Source of the DNA: Alistipes senegalensis JC50
GTDB taxonomy: Bacteria > Bacteroidota > Bacteroidia > Bacteroidales > Rikenellaceae
Direction: 5' to 3'
Assembly (NCBI RefSeq): GCF_025145645.1
Contig: NZ_CP102252.1
Coordinates: forward strand, 3,534,001-3,598,000
Length of the DNA: 64,000 nt
Positions 55,761 to 64,000 of the stretch are shown here, in pieces. The notes under the pieces were generated by a model. That model did no database searches. It was not told the DNA's origin and saw only the letters and a program-made list of their open reading frames with translations. Positions within the stretch are counted from its first letter, which is position 1. Every line of letters begins with the position of its first letter. A program made the translations under genes and the position numbers.

Positions 55761-58700
55761 TTACTCTTTGTTCTTGTCGTCGTCGAATTCCGTATCCTCG
55801 ATGCCGTTGTCGGGCTTCTTCTGGTCGATGTCCGACATGTCGGTCACGGCGTAGGGCGTTGCGAGGGCATAGCGTGCCGCCTGCAAGGCTATCGGGGCGT
55901 TGGCATCGGTGACGGGCGTCGAATAGCTGCCCGCCGTGGAGTTCGAGGTCGTGTAGCGGAACGTGTTGCCGTCGAGCGTCACGCTTCCGAATGCCGGAGA
56001 GATCAGTTTCTCGAAGACGGCGCACGAGGCGGCGTAACGCGCGATGCCGTAGTCCATGTGGTATCCGTCGCGGGTCATGTCCATCGAGTTCTGGAGCTTC
56101 GACGTGCGGAGGTTTTGCAGGACGGTTCCCGTGGCGATCACATCGTCGAACGAGACTTCGGCCATCACCTTTTTACCCTGCGCGACGATGGCGGCGTACA
56201 TGTCCGCCTGCGACGAGGCGAAATTGTTGACGATCACCGTCTGCTGCGAGTAGCTGACGATCGCCGGGTCGCCGTAGGCTTGCGAGAGGATATAATAGAA
56301 CTTGGGCATGGCTCCGGTCTGCGTCGATTTGACATTGTCGATCAGTCCCTGAAGGGCCTCCTTTTCGGTCGAAGTCCACGACCATGCGTTGACCTTGCCG
56401 GTGTGCTCCTGGATGGTCACGATGTCCCATCGGTCCGATGCGGCGACCTCTTTGATCGTCTTGTTCATCAGTTCGGTCCACCCGGCGGCTCCCGGGCCGC
56501 ACTCGTAACAGCGGTAGTCGTTCACGGTGGCGAATCCGTTGTTGTACTCGGGGACCGTGCGGCCTCCGTAGTACATGTGCGTCATCTTCACCTTGTCGAG
56601 ACCTGCGGCTTTCAGCATGCCGGGCAGATGCTCCACGGCGTCTTTCGTGAAACTGTTGCCGATGAAAAGGATGCGCAGTTCGGCATCGCCGCCCGTACCG
56701 CCCCCGCCCGTGCTGCCGATTTGGTAGACGATGTTCGTGAGCGTCGATTTGTTCGAGCCCTGCTTGCCCAGGTAGTTGGCCTGATCGGCTTCGGCGTAGG
56801 AGTCGAAGACGGGCGCGCCGTTGTTGTAGGTGCCGACTTTGCCGCCTGCGGTGCAGTCGGTCCATTGCGCAACGCCGTTGTTGTAGGCCCAGAAAACGCC
56901 GCGGCTGCCGTCGCTGAGGATCGTGCCGTAGTTGGCGCAGTTCTCGAACGTGGCGGTGTTCGATATCGACGTGATGCCGCCGCAGCGGGCGCCGGTCGTC
57001 GAGGTGAGGTTCCCGTAGTTCGTGCAGCCGCTCATCGACGAACCCGTGCCCATGTTGCAGGTGATGTTGCCCAGACGCCCGGCGTCCTCCTTGGGGCATG
57101 TGTTCATCTGGTCGCCGTGGTTGACGCAGTTGGTCAGCTGGGTGTAGCGGTTGGCTGCGGCGACGATACCCGATGTGCGGCCCGTCGCCGAGGTCATGTC
57201 GCCGTAGTTGATGCAGTCGGAGATGATGACTTTCTGCTGCGACGACCCGTCGTTGGAGGAGAATCCCACGATGCCGGCGATGTGGTAGCCCGTGGCGCCT
57301 CCGGCGGTGTTGTTGTCGCGGTTTTCGGCCGTGATCGCGCCGTTGTTGTTCACGTTGTCGATCGTGACGCCCGCCGTTTCGGCGAAGGCCGTGCCGATCA
57401 GGGCCATCGTGATGCGGACGCTGCCCGCCGTGCCCTGAAAGTGCATCGGTGCGCTGCTCGTGATGTCGCGCACGGTGGCGTCGTGGACCATTCCGGCCAC
57501 CACGCCGTTCGACGAACCTGCCGTGGCCGTGACGGTCAGCGAACAGCCCGTGTCGAACGAGAAATTCTCGACCACGGCGCCCGGGGCCAAAGCCCCGAAC
57601 AATCCGTATGTCGCGCCCGCCTCGCTGCCCGCGGCGACCATTTTCAGGTTGCGGATGCGGTAGCCCTGCCCGTTGAAATGCCCTGCGAAGGGCGTTCCCG
57701 TGAGGGTGAGTTTGTTGCTTGCAAGTTCGAAAGCCGCCTTGCCGATGGGGGTCCACTCCGTGATCGCCGACATGTCGATATTGGTCAGCAGGCACACTTC
57801 GCCGTCCTCGTTCAGCCATTCGTCGAGCGATTCTCCGGCGTTGACTGCCGCTGCGAAGGCCACCAGATCGTCGGCGGTGCGGATGCCCTTGGCCGTCGAG
57901 ATGTCGCCTCCGTATTTGGTGTTGGTCACCTTGTCCTCATTGCCCGTCTTGATCAGGCCGATGTAGTCCATGTAGTTGGTTTCGTCGATCTGCACCATCA
58001 CGTAGTTGCCGCCGTTGTACGATCCCACACCGCCTCCGGCGGTGTTGTTGTCCAGTTTCGCGCCGTTGTTGATGTTGGCCACGAGCGTTCCGCGGTAGGT
58101 CGTCAGGTCGGCGATTACATTGCCGTAGTTGGCCGAGTTGAGGACCTCGCTGTCGGCGGAGTTGGTCAGGCAGACCAGGCCTCCGGCGTGCGTCTTGGCG
58201 TTGGTGGCTACGATGTCGCCGTAGTTGGTGCAGCCGTCGACCACCGACGAGGTGCCGAGGATACAGGTGATGTTGCCCAGGCGTCCGCCGCCCGATTCGC
58301 CGTAGGTGTTCAGCATGTCGCCGTGGTTCTCGCATTCGGAGACGACCGTAAAGGTGTTCGCTGCGGCCACGATGCCCGAAGCGCGGCCCGTCGAGACGGT
58401 CATGTCGCCGTAGTTCGCACAGCGTGTGATGAGGTTTCTGAAAGTCGATGTGCGCGAGGTGTTCGAGACGCCCGCGATGCAGCCTGCCTGCGTCGAGGTG
58501 AACCCGTTGGCGCTGGCGGCTCCCGGCACGGCCTTCATGGCACCGTAGTTCTTCAGCCCGATGAGTTTCGTGACGGTTTCGTCGCTCGTGCCGGCTCCGT
58601 AGACGAAGCCTACGAGGCCCATGGTCATCAGTTTGTTCGAAGCGCCGTTGCCCAGACACTCCATCGGGAGGTAGCTGGTGCACTCCTCGATCGTCGATTC

Positions 58701-59996
58701 GACGCTGGCTCCGGCGATGACGCCCGTCGAGGTGACGCCGTTGCCCGAGACCTTGAACGACCCCGTGTCGCCGTTTTCGGCTCCCAGCACGAGGTTCTTG
58801 ACTGTCGCGCCTTTCAGCACGCCGAACAGGCCGTATGCTTGGTTGTCGCCCGTGAGCGCCGCTTCCATTGTGAGGTTGCGCAGAGCGTATCCCTGCCCGT
58901 CGAACGTCCCTTCGAAGGCGGCTCCGGAAGGGGTGGACGCCGCCGTGGTGGCGGCGAACGTGCCGTTGCCGATGGGCGTCCACTGGGCAACGTCTTTCAG
59001 GTCGATGTCGTTCATCAGCACGGCGGTCATCAGCTGTGCGCCCGTGCCGGCGTTGACGTCGGCGGCGAACTGCACCAGTTCGGCGGCCGTCCGGATCTCG
59101 ATGCGGTCGCTCGCGGCCTTTGCGAAGAAGACCGGGCGCAGCACCGTGTGCTCCATCATGTCGTAGGCCACCGCGATCAGGTGTCCCGCGCTGAATCCTG
59201 CCGGGAACGTGACGACGATCTGCTGCTGCTCCTTGTCGAGCGCGGCTTCGATGCCCTCGGCTGCGGCGATGCCGACCAATGCGTCGGCGGCGTGTTCGCC
59301 GTGCAGCGTGTATTTGACCGTCATCGGGGCGGATGTATCGACCACCGTGGTGTTGATCGCCGTCGAGAGCGTGAGGTTCAGCACCTGCTGGATGGGCAGC
59401 GTGATGACCTCCCCGTTGCCGAGCGTCAGCGACAGATTGCCGTTGGCGTCGCGGGCGATGCTTTTGAACAGACAGCTTTCGCCGTCGTTGGCCTCGATCG
59501 GGCGCCCTGCGGCGTCGTTCAGCCGTTCGCCGTTGACGGTCCAGAATCCCTGTTCATCGACCGACACCACGGGGGTGTGGCCGCTTACGGGAATCCGTTC
59601 GCCGTCTTTGTCCAGCAGCGGCGCGGTCTGTCCGTCGGCCGTCACCGTCCAGTAGTAGAGACCGCTTTCCGCATCGGGCTCCACGCCCAGCAGCGGAACG
59701 TTGAGCATCTGGTCAACGGTGGCCAGCACGACGCTCTTCTCCTCGTCCTTGTTGTCCTTGTAGGTGATGATGCAGTTGCCTTCGGAATCCTGCGTCATCG
59801 CGGTGATGACGTTGCCCGAGGTCAGCTCGCTCAGGTCGGCGAGCTGCTCGTTGAGCGATGCGATGCGGCTTTGGAGCCTGGCGATCCGCTCCTTGAAACC
59901 GTCGATGCGGCCGCCGAGTTCCGAATCGTCGTAGTCGCTGCAACCTGCCGCGAAGGTGACGGCGGTCAGAAGCAAGAAATATAGGAATCGTTTCAT
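55761..59996 (-). CDS. Giant surface lipoprotein: DUF4988, two GLUG-repeat modules and C-terminal SGNH (DUF4886) domain
   Basis: The 1411-residue lipoprotein (acylated residue C19) starts with a coiled coil (about residues 28-60) inside a DUF4988-type domain (to about 190). Two homologous GLUG-type modules start near residues 295 and 704, each with the sequence AAxVNAG, a DIDxxxxxxWTPIG segment and repeated GRxSGIVAAAN and NYGD units. From about residue 1105 comes a DUF4886 domain with S1115 in FIGNSFT and D1310-x2-H1313, the SGNH triad residues. The tail is acidic and lysine-rich. The next gene begins 12 bp later and carries the same catalytic domain type. The product is probably displayed at the cell surface. 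Confidence 0.87.
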   Translation of the reverse strand: MKRFLYFLLLTAVTFAAGCSDYDDSELGGRIDGFKERIARLQSRIASLNEQLADLSELTSGNVITAMTQDSEGNCIITYKDNKDEEKSVVLATVDQMLNVPLLGVEPDAESGLYYWTVTADGQTAPLLDKDGERIPVSGHTPVVSVDEQGFWTVNGERLNDAAGRPIEANDGESCLFKSIARDANGNLSLTLGNGEVITLPIQQVLNLTLSTAINTTVVDTSAPMTVKYTLHGEHAADALVGIAAAEGIEAALDKEQQQIVVTFPAGFSAGHLIAVAYDMMEHTVLRPVFFAKAASDRIEIRTAAELVQFAADVNAGTGAQLMTAVLMNDIDLKDVAQWTPIGNGTFAATTAASTPSGAAFEGTFDGQGYALRNLTMEAALTGDNQAYGLFGVLKGATVKNLVLGAENGDTGSFKVSGNGVTSTGVIAGASVESTIEECTSYLPMECLGNGASNKLMTMGLVGFVYGAGTSDETVTKLIGLKNYGAMKAVPGAASANGFTSTQAGCIAGVSNTSRTSTFRNLITRCANYGDMTVSTGRASGIVAAANTFTVVSECENHGDMLNTYGESGGGRLGNITCILGTSSVVDGCTNYGDIVATNAKTHAGGLVCLTNSADSEVLNSANYGNVIADLTTYRGTLVANINNGAKLDNNTAGGGVGSYNGGNYVMVQIDETNYMDYIGLIKTGNEDKVTNTKYGGDISTAKGIRTADDLVAFAAAVNAGESLDEWLNEDGEVCLLTNIDMSAITEWTPIGKAAFELASNKLTLTGTPFAGHFNGQGYRIRNLKMVAAGSEAGATYGLFGALAPGAVVENFSFDTGCSLTVTATAGSSNGVVAGMVHDATVRDITSSAPMHFQGTAGSVRITMALIGTAFAETAGVTIDNVNNNGAITAENRDNNTAGGATGYHIAGIVGFSSNDGSSQQKVIISDCINYGDMTSATGRTSGIVAAANRYTQLTNCVNHGDQMNTCPKEDAGRLGNITCNMGTGSSMSGCTNYGNLTSTTGARCGGITSISNTATFENCANYGTILSDGSRGVFWAYNNGVAQWTDCTAGGKVGTYNNGAPVFDSYAEADQANYLGKQGSNKSTLTNIVYQIGSTGGGGTGGDAELRILFIGNSFTKDAVEHLPGMLKAAGLDKVKMTHMYYGGRTVPEYNNGFATVNDYRCYECGPGAAGWTELMNKTIKEVAASDRWDIVTIQEHTGKVNAWSWTSTEKEALQGLIDNVKSTQTGAMPKFYYILSQAYGDPAIVSYSQQTVIVNNFASSQADMYAAIVAQGKKVMAEVSFDDVIATGTVLQNLRTSKLQNSMDMTRDGYHMDYGIARYAASCAVFEKLISPAFGSVTLDGNTFRYTTSNSTAGSYSTPVTDANAPIALQAARYALATPYAVTDMSDIDQKKPDNGIEDTEFDDDKNKE

Positions 59997-60014
59997 GAAT
60001 GTCTGGATTAAGCG

Positions 60015-62471
60015 TTAGTAGTTCTGCGACGGATCGAAATATTCGCTGTTGCGGTAACACAGAGCGTTGTCGTTCGTGGCTTCGGGGGCGCCGCTCGGGT
60101 TGTCCTTGTAGGTGTCCCATTCGCCGACGCGGCCGCCCTTGGCGCATTGCGTGACGAGCCCCTTGGCGCTGTAACCGCAGGCCCATCCGGGACCGTGCTG
60201 CGGCGCTCCTGCGTCGTAGGTGATGTTGGCCAGGATCGTGCCCTTGTTCACGCAGCCGACGATCGTGGCCTGGTTGTGGCCCACGAAACCGCCCGTGCGG
60301 CATCCCAGCTGCGAGAAGACGTTGCCATTGTTGGTGCAGTACTCGATGCGGATGTTGTTGTTCGTCACCGTACCGCCTACCAGACCGCCCATGCGCTTGT
60401 AATTGTAGTAGTCCCTGCTGCCGCCGTACTGGCCCGCGGCGTCGTCCTGCACCGTGCCGTTGTTGACCGAGTTGCTGACCGCAGTGCCGTTCTCCTCGCT
60501 CGTCGAACCGCCCAGCGTGCCGACCAGTCCGCCGCCGCGTCCCGTCGGGGCGCTCACTTCGCCGTTGTTGGTGCAGTAGTCGATCTTGATGCCTGCGCCG
60601 AGCGTGAAGGCGCAGATACCGCCGACGTTCATGCCCGTGCCGCCGTTGGCCGTGTTGGTGATGCGCCCGGTCTTCACGTCGCCGTTGTTGACGACGGCGT
60701 CGGCTTTCGTTTCGCCGCCGATGACCGTGGATTTGGCGCATCCGGCGATGCCGGCGAGCATCATCAGCGTCGCGTCGGGGTTGTCGCCCGTGAGGATGAC
60801 CGAAACGTTGTTGGTGACGGCGGTGATCGTCGAACCTTCGGCGTATCCTGTCAGCGCACCGACGGCCACGACGTTCGGACTGGCGCCCGTGACGGTGATT
60901 TGGTCGCCCGCGGCGCCCAGCTTGAGGTTCTTGACCGTGGCGCCCTTCAGCGCACCGAACAGGCCGTGGAGGTGGGTCGCCTCGCTTTCGGCGTCGAAGG
61001 TCCACTGAATGCCGCTGATCGTGTGGCCCTGACCGTTGAATACGCCCGAAAACGGGTTGACCAGCGTATTGTATGAGGGCGTTCCCGTGGCTTTGCCCGC
61101 TCCGATCGGGGTCCACTCGGTGAGCCCCGAGAGGTCGATGTCGTTGAGCAGCACCACTTCGCCCGAGGCGTTCTCCCAGCGGCTCGTGCTGCCGCCGGCG
61201 TTGACCGCTTTGGCGAAAGCCACCAGGTCGGCGCCCGTTGCGATGCCCGGTTCGGCCGGAGTGTCGGGAATGACGGGCGACTGGCGCACGCCGAGCGTCA
61301 CGGTCACGCCGTAGGGACGGTTCGAGAAGGTGATCGACCCTTTGCGGTCGGCGCCGCTGTCGTTCTCATAGTAGTCGGCCACGAACGAATGGGTCGTGGT
61401 GACCATCTGCACGCGCGTCGCAGGGGCGGGTTTGAGCCACGACTGGCACTCCTCGGCGATCGTCACGTCGTATTCGATGTCGGCCGAGACTTTGATGTCG
61501 AACTCCGTGAATTCGCCTTCGAGCGTCACCTCGGTTCCGGTTCCGAACTGCGGGTCCCACGTCGGGGGTGCGATCTGGGCCGTTCCGTAGGTGAAGAAGA
61601 GGGGCTTGAGCACGGTGTTGCCTCCGGCTGAAACCAGGATGACCGTGTTGCCCTCTTCGGCTCCCTCGTCCAGTTTCACCGAGATCGTGCGGGTGTACTT
61701 GTCGATCTCGACCGTCACGTTCCAGGCCGTGAAATAGTCCACATACGCCTCTTCGGCTTCGCTGCCCGACACGGTGTATTTGATGTAGGCCGGAGCCGAA
61801 CGGTCGGGGACGGCCGTCACGGGGGCGGCGTCGAACGTGATGCTCAGGGCCTCAAATACCGGAATTTCGAACGAACTGCCGTCGGCGAGCGTGAAGCGGA
61901 CCATGCCGCTTTCCTCGTCGGTCTCGACCTTTTGGAACAACGTGTTGCTCACGTCATTGGCAAGCACGGGCTTTCCGTCCTTGCCCGTGAAACGCTCGCC
62001 GTTGACCGTCCAGAAACCCTCGGCGTCGATGCCCATCGTAGGCGACACGCCGCCTACGGGCATCATCTCTCCCGCAGCGTCCAGCAGCCATTCGTAGGTC
62101 TCGCCGTTGTCCGCGGTCGTGCGCCAGTAGAGTTTTCCGTCGGAGAACTCCCCGGCCCCGACGATCGGCGCGGTCACCACGTCCTTCTGCGTGGCGAGGG
62201 TGACGGTTTTCGTTTCGCCGCCGTGATCGCGGTAGCAGACGACGTAATTGCCCTTGTCGTCCTGTTTGAGGTAGGAGATGAAGCTGCTGTTGACGAGCGC
62301 CGTGAGCGAGTTCATTTCGTCGTTGAGTTCCGCGACGCGCTTTTCGGCCGCCGTAAGCTCCTGCTCGATGGCGTCGATGTTTTTCCGCAGCTCCCCGTCG
62401 TCGTACTCGTCGCATCCCCAGAGGAGGACGAAACCGGCGGTAAGCAGTATGATGTTCAATAACTTTCTCAT
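60015..62471 (-). CDS. Surface lipoprotein: DUF4988 plus GLUG repeats, no catalytic domain seen
   Basis: The 818-residue lipoprotein (acylated residue C20) has the same start as its neighbour: a coiled coil (about residues 25-60) and a DUF4988-like domain to about residue 200. BACON-like beta domains reach about residue 405, and one GLUG-repeat module runs from about 410 to the end (VNAGGSTSRW, DIDLSGLTEWTPIG, RGGGLVGTLGG). It stops at the point where the next upstream product (62491-64000) continues into an enzyme: both share HGPGWACGY and DTYKD, and the underlying DNA is nearly the same there. It may be a binding protein derived from a duplicated enzyme gene. Confidence 0.83.
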   Translation of the reverse strand: MRKLLNIILLTAGFVLLWGCDEYDDGELRKNIDAIEQELTAAEKRVAELNDEMNSLTALVNSSFISYLKQDDKGNYVVCYRDHGGETKTVTLATQKDVVTAPIVGAGEFSDGKLYWRTTADNGETYEWLLDAAGEMMPVGGVSPTMGIDAEGFWTVNGERFTGKDGKPVLANDVSNTLFQKVETDEESGMVRFTLADGSSFEIPVFEALSITFDAAPVTAVPDRSAPAYIKYTVSGSEAEEAYVDYFTAWNVTVEIDKYTRTISVKLDEGAEEGNTVILVSAGGNTVLKPLFFTYGTAQIAPPTWDPQFGTGTEVTLEGEFTEFDIKVSADIEYDVTIAEECQSWLKPAPATRVQMVTTTHSFVADYYENDSGADRKGSITFSNRPYGVTVTLGVRQSPVIPDTPAEPGIATGADLVAFAKAVNAGGSTSRWENASGEVVLLNDIDLSGLTEWTPIGAGKATGTPSYNTLVNPFSGVFNGQGHTISGIQWTFDAESEATHLHGLFGALKGATVKNLKLGAAGDQITVTGASPNVVAVGALTGYAEGSTITAVTNNVSVILTGDNPDATLMMLAGIAGCAKSTVIGGETKADAVVNNGDVKTGRITNTANGGTGMNVGGICAFTLGAGIKIDYCTNNGEVSAPTGRGGGLVGTLGGSTSEENGTAVSNSVNNGTVQDDAAGQYGGSRDYYNYKRMGGLVGGTVTNNNIRIEYCTNNGNVFSQLGCRTGGFVGHNQATIVGCVNKGTILANITYDAGAPQHGPGWACGYSAKGLVTQCAKGGRVGEWDTYKDNPSGAPEATNDNALCYRNSEYFDPSQNY

Positions 62472-62490
62472 TGTTCTCTCGTTTTAAGGG

Positions 62491-64000
62491 TTACTGTTTG
62501 ATCCGCACGTGCATGTAGTTCATGCAGCTGCGTTCGCCTTTCGAGTCGGAGGGTTTGTTGACCACTTTGCCCGCGCCGTCGGTGTAGAGCCACACGGTCG
62601 TCGAACCGCCGCCGTCGAAACGGGTTACGTTCCAGCAGCCGAATTTCTGGGCGATGCGGACCATTTCGTAGAACTTCACGCCCATCGAAACCCAGTCCTG
62701 ACGGCCGTCGATAACGAAGAAGTGGATTTTCGTTCCGGCCTGGTCCACGCCCACGTACGTCATCGGGTCGTAGACCGACGAGGAGAGGTTTTTATCCACG
62801 CCGTCGGCCAGCAGGTGGTACATCGTAGAGTTCTGCGTGACGATGGGTTTCGTAACGCCGTCCACCGCCACGTCGGCGCGGATGCGGAGCGTCGAGCCCA
62901 CGGAGAGTTTCGCGGCGAACGCTTCGGCGGTGGCTCCGGTGAGCTGCACGGCCCATTCGTCGAGGGTCGTGAGGTAGGGTGCCTCGGCGAGTTCCGTCGT
63001 GCGGCCGTCCTCGATGCGGGTCACGGTGGCTTCGAACCAGCCGTCGTTGACCGTCATGGGGTTCCCCGAGGTGTTCTTCGCAACGACGTAGAGCGCTTTT
63101 TTGAGCAGCGGGTTGGTCAGCGACGGGGTTCCGGGGTGGGGCGTCTTCTTGTAACGTGCGGTGTAGAGGTTGGCTTCCTGCGAGACGCTGCCCAGACGCA
63201 GGATCGTGTCGTTGATCGAGTAGTACTCGTACTCGGTGCCGCCGACCTCGATCTTGCCCGTGAATACCTTCTTGCCGCAGCTTGCCGTGCGGTCCCTGAA
63301 GACGGTGAAAGCGTTGGCATGGTTGGTCAGCGACGTGCGCACGGTCTTGTTGTTGACGAAGTCGGGGCGTCCTTCCTCGATGTGCAGGCCGCGGGGGAAT
63401 CCGTCGTGCGAGTTGAAGAAACCGGTGTTGAATCCGGCGACGATGTTCTGCCCCTCGGCGCGCTTGCGGGTGCAGTTCTCCGAGAGGGTTTCGCGGATAT
63501 TCTTGCCGTTGTTGCCGTTGTTGTTGCCGTTGGGGTTGGGCACGATGTCGTCGGCCATCGAGGTTGCGATCTCCACGGCGTCGTTTGTCAGGTCCACCTC
63601 CAGTACGTGCATCTTGCGCGGCAGGTTGGTGAATTCGTAGTAGGTGTATTTTACGCCCGGGTGGAGCTGGACGGTCTGTTTGGACTCCCAGTCGTAGTAG
63701 GCCGGCAGCGACCAGTCAACGGTGTTCTCCTCGGTGTCGTAGTTCGACTGTTTGTGGCAGACGGCCGTGGTGTGCATGGCCGCGGGGGCCGTTGTCGGAG
63801 CGTCCTTGTAGGTGTCGTAGTCGCCGACGAAGCCGTTTCCGATGCAGCCCTTGATGAGCGATGCGCTCTGGTTGTAGCCGCAGGCCCAGCCGGGACCGTG
63901 CAGGTTCGAACCGTCGGTCGTCACGTTGCCGATAACGGCCCCGGTGTTCTTGCAGTTGCGGATCGTGCCGAGATTGTGGCCCGAGAAACCTCCCGTGCGG
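62491..64000 (-). CDS. GLUG-repeat protein with C-terminal phosphodiester glycosidase (NAGPA) domain, 5' end missing
   Basis: The frame is open to the right edge, so the N-terminus is outside the window; a GTG near 63924 is internal. The visible N-terminal part is the end of a GLUG-repeat module (GFSGHN, HGPGWACGYN). From about 130 residues after the edge the protein matches the NAGPA family of phosphodiester glycosidases, which remove GlcNAc from GlcNAc-1-phospho-sugar diesters. The N-terminal family strand (VLEVDLTNDAVEI), NTGFFN and the signature TRFDGGGSTTVWL near the C-terminus are visible. It probably precedes the 818-residue gene in one transcript, with 19 bp between them. Confidence 0.85.
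   Translation of the reverse strand, partial: RTGGFSGHNLGTIRNCKNTGAVIGNVTTDGSNLHGPGWACGYNQSASLIKGCIGNGFVGDYDTYKDAPTTAPAAMHTTAVCHKQSNYDTEENTVDWSLPAYYDWESKQTVQLHPGVKYTYYEFTNLPRKMHVLEVDLTNDAVEIATSMADDIVPNPNGNNNGNNGKNIRETLSENCTRKRAEGQNIVAGFNTGFFNSHDGFPRGLHIEEGRPDFVNNKTVRTSLTNHANAFTVFRDRTASCGKKVFTGKIEVGGTEYEYYSINDTILRLGSVSQEANLYTARYKKTPHPGTPSLTNPLLKKALYVVAKNTSGNPMTVNDGWFEATVTRIEDGRTTELAEAPYLTTLDEWAVQLTGATAEAFAAKLSVGSTLRIRADVAVDGVTKPIVTQNSTMYHLLADGVDKNLSSSVYDPMTYVGVDQAGTKIHFFVIDGRQDWVSMGVKFYEMVRIAQKFGCWNVTRFDGGGSTTVWLYTDGAGKVVNKPSDSKGERSCMNYMHVRIKQ

Noticed and set aside
54000..59000. Repeated nucleotide blocks as a CRISPR or tandem-repeat array
   Set aside because: The repetition is at the protein level (GLUG-type units in frame) and is degenerate in DNA, without regular spacers.
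55734..59984. Open frame of 1416 codons antisense to the giant DUF4988/SGNH lipoprotein
   Set aside because: The minus-strand product has a lipobox, ordered domains and an SGNH site. The plus-strand product is low-complexity, rich in R, V, G, D and H, with no signal or domain.

Overview
The window looks like chromosomal DNA of a GC-rich gut member of the Bacteroidota, most like Alistipes (Rikenellaceae). The reasons are the paired SusC/SusD genes, the many lipoproteins with BACON, DUF5689, DUF4988 and DUF4886-type domains, an ECF sigma/FecR/SusC signalling module, a complete nqrABCDEF operon, a potassium-dependent membrane pyrophosphatase, and promoters of the Bacteroidota type (TTG, 19-21 bp, TAnnTTTG). 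The genus is an inference. I saw no rRNA, tRNA, CRISPR array, transposase or phage gene.

Bases 1-9600 are housekeeping. A divergent pair (partial M23-like envelope protein and alaS) shares back-to-back promoters, and gpmI follows alaS. Two minus-strand units come next: an AT-richer orphan lipoprotein behind an unusual palindromic leader, and a tatD-tcdA-hydroxyacid dehydrogenase-ProX-like group. Bases 9790-15870 hold the six-gene sodium-pumping NADH:quinone reductase operon. Its NqrC carries an extra N-terminal rubredoxin-like domain.

Bases 15880-28330 (plus strand) form a carbohydrate utilisation locus: ECF sigma, FecR anti-sigma, SusC with an STN signalling domain, SusD, an endonuclease/exonuclease/phosphatase (EEP) lipoprotein, a DUF5689 lipoprotein and a GH3 glycosidase. 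Bases 28393-43596 (minus strand) form a second locus read towards it: an orphan lipoprotein, a DUF5689-like lipoprotein, an EEP lipoprotein, SusC, SusD, two more DUF5689-like lipoproteins and a GH20 hexosaminidase. A divergent DUF6377-type membrane regulator, overlapping a third EEP gene, sits at its head. In both loci a hairpin separates the glycosidase from the rest. A perfect 22-bp inverted repeat lies between the two convergent glycosidase genes.

After hppA and a second near-ideal convergent terminator, bases 48899-64000 hold a tight seven-gene minus-strand operon that continues past the window. It encodes four large surface lipoproteins built on a shared glycine-rich GLUG-like repeat body. 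Two end in SGNH-like DUF4886 domains, one ends in a phosphodiester glycosidase, and one has no catalytic end. The operon also encodes a glycerophosphodiester phosphodiesterase, an S1/P1 nuclease and an organophosphate:phosphate antiporter. My reading, which is inference, is a system for taking apart phosphodiester-containing polymers and importing the phosphorylated product. This is the best candidate here for an undescribed system.
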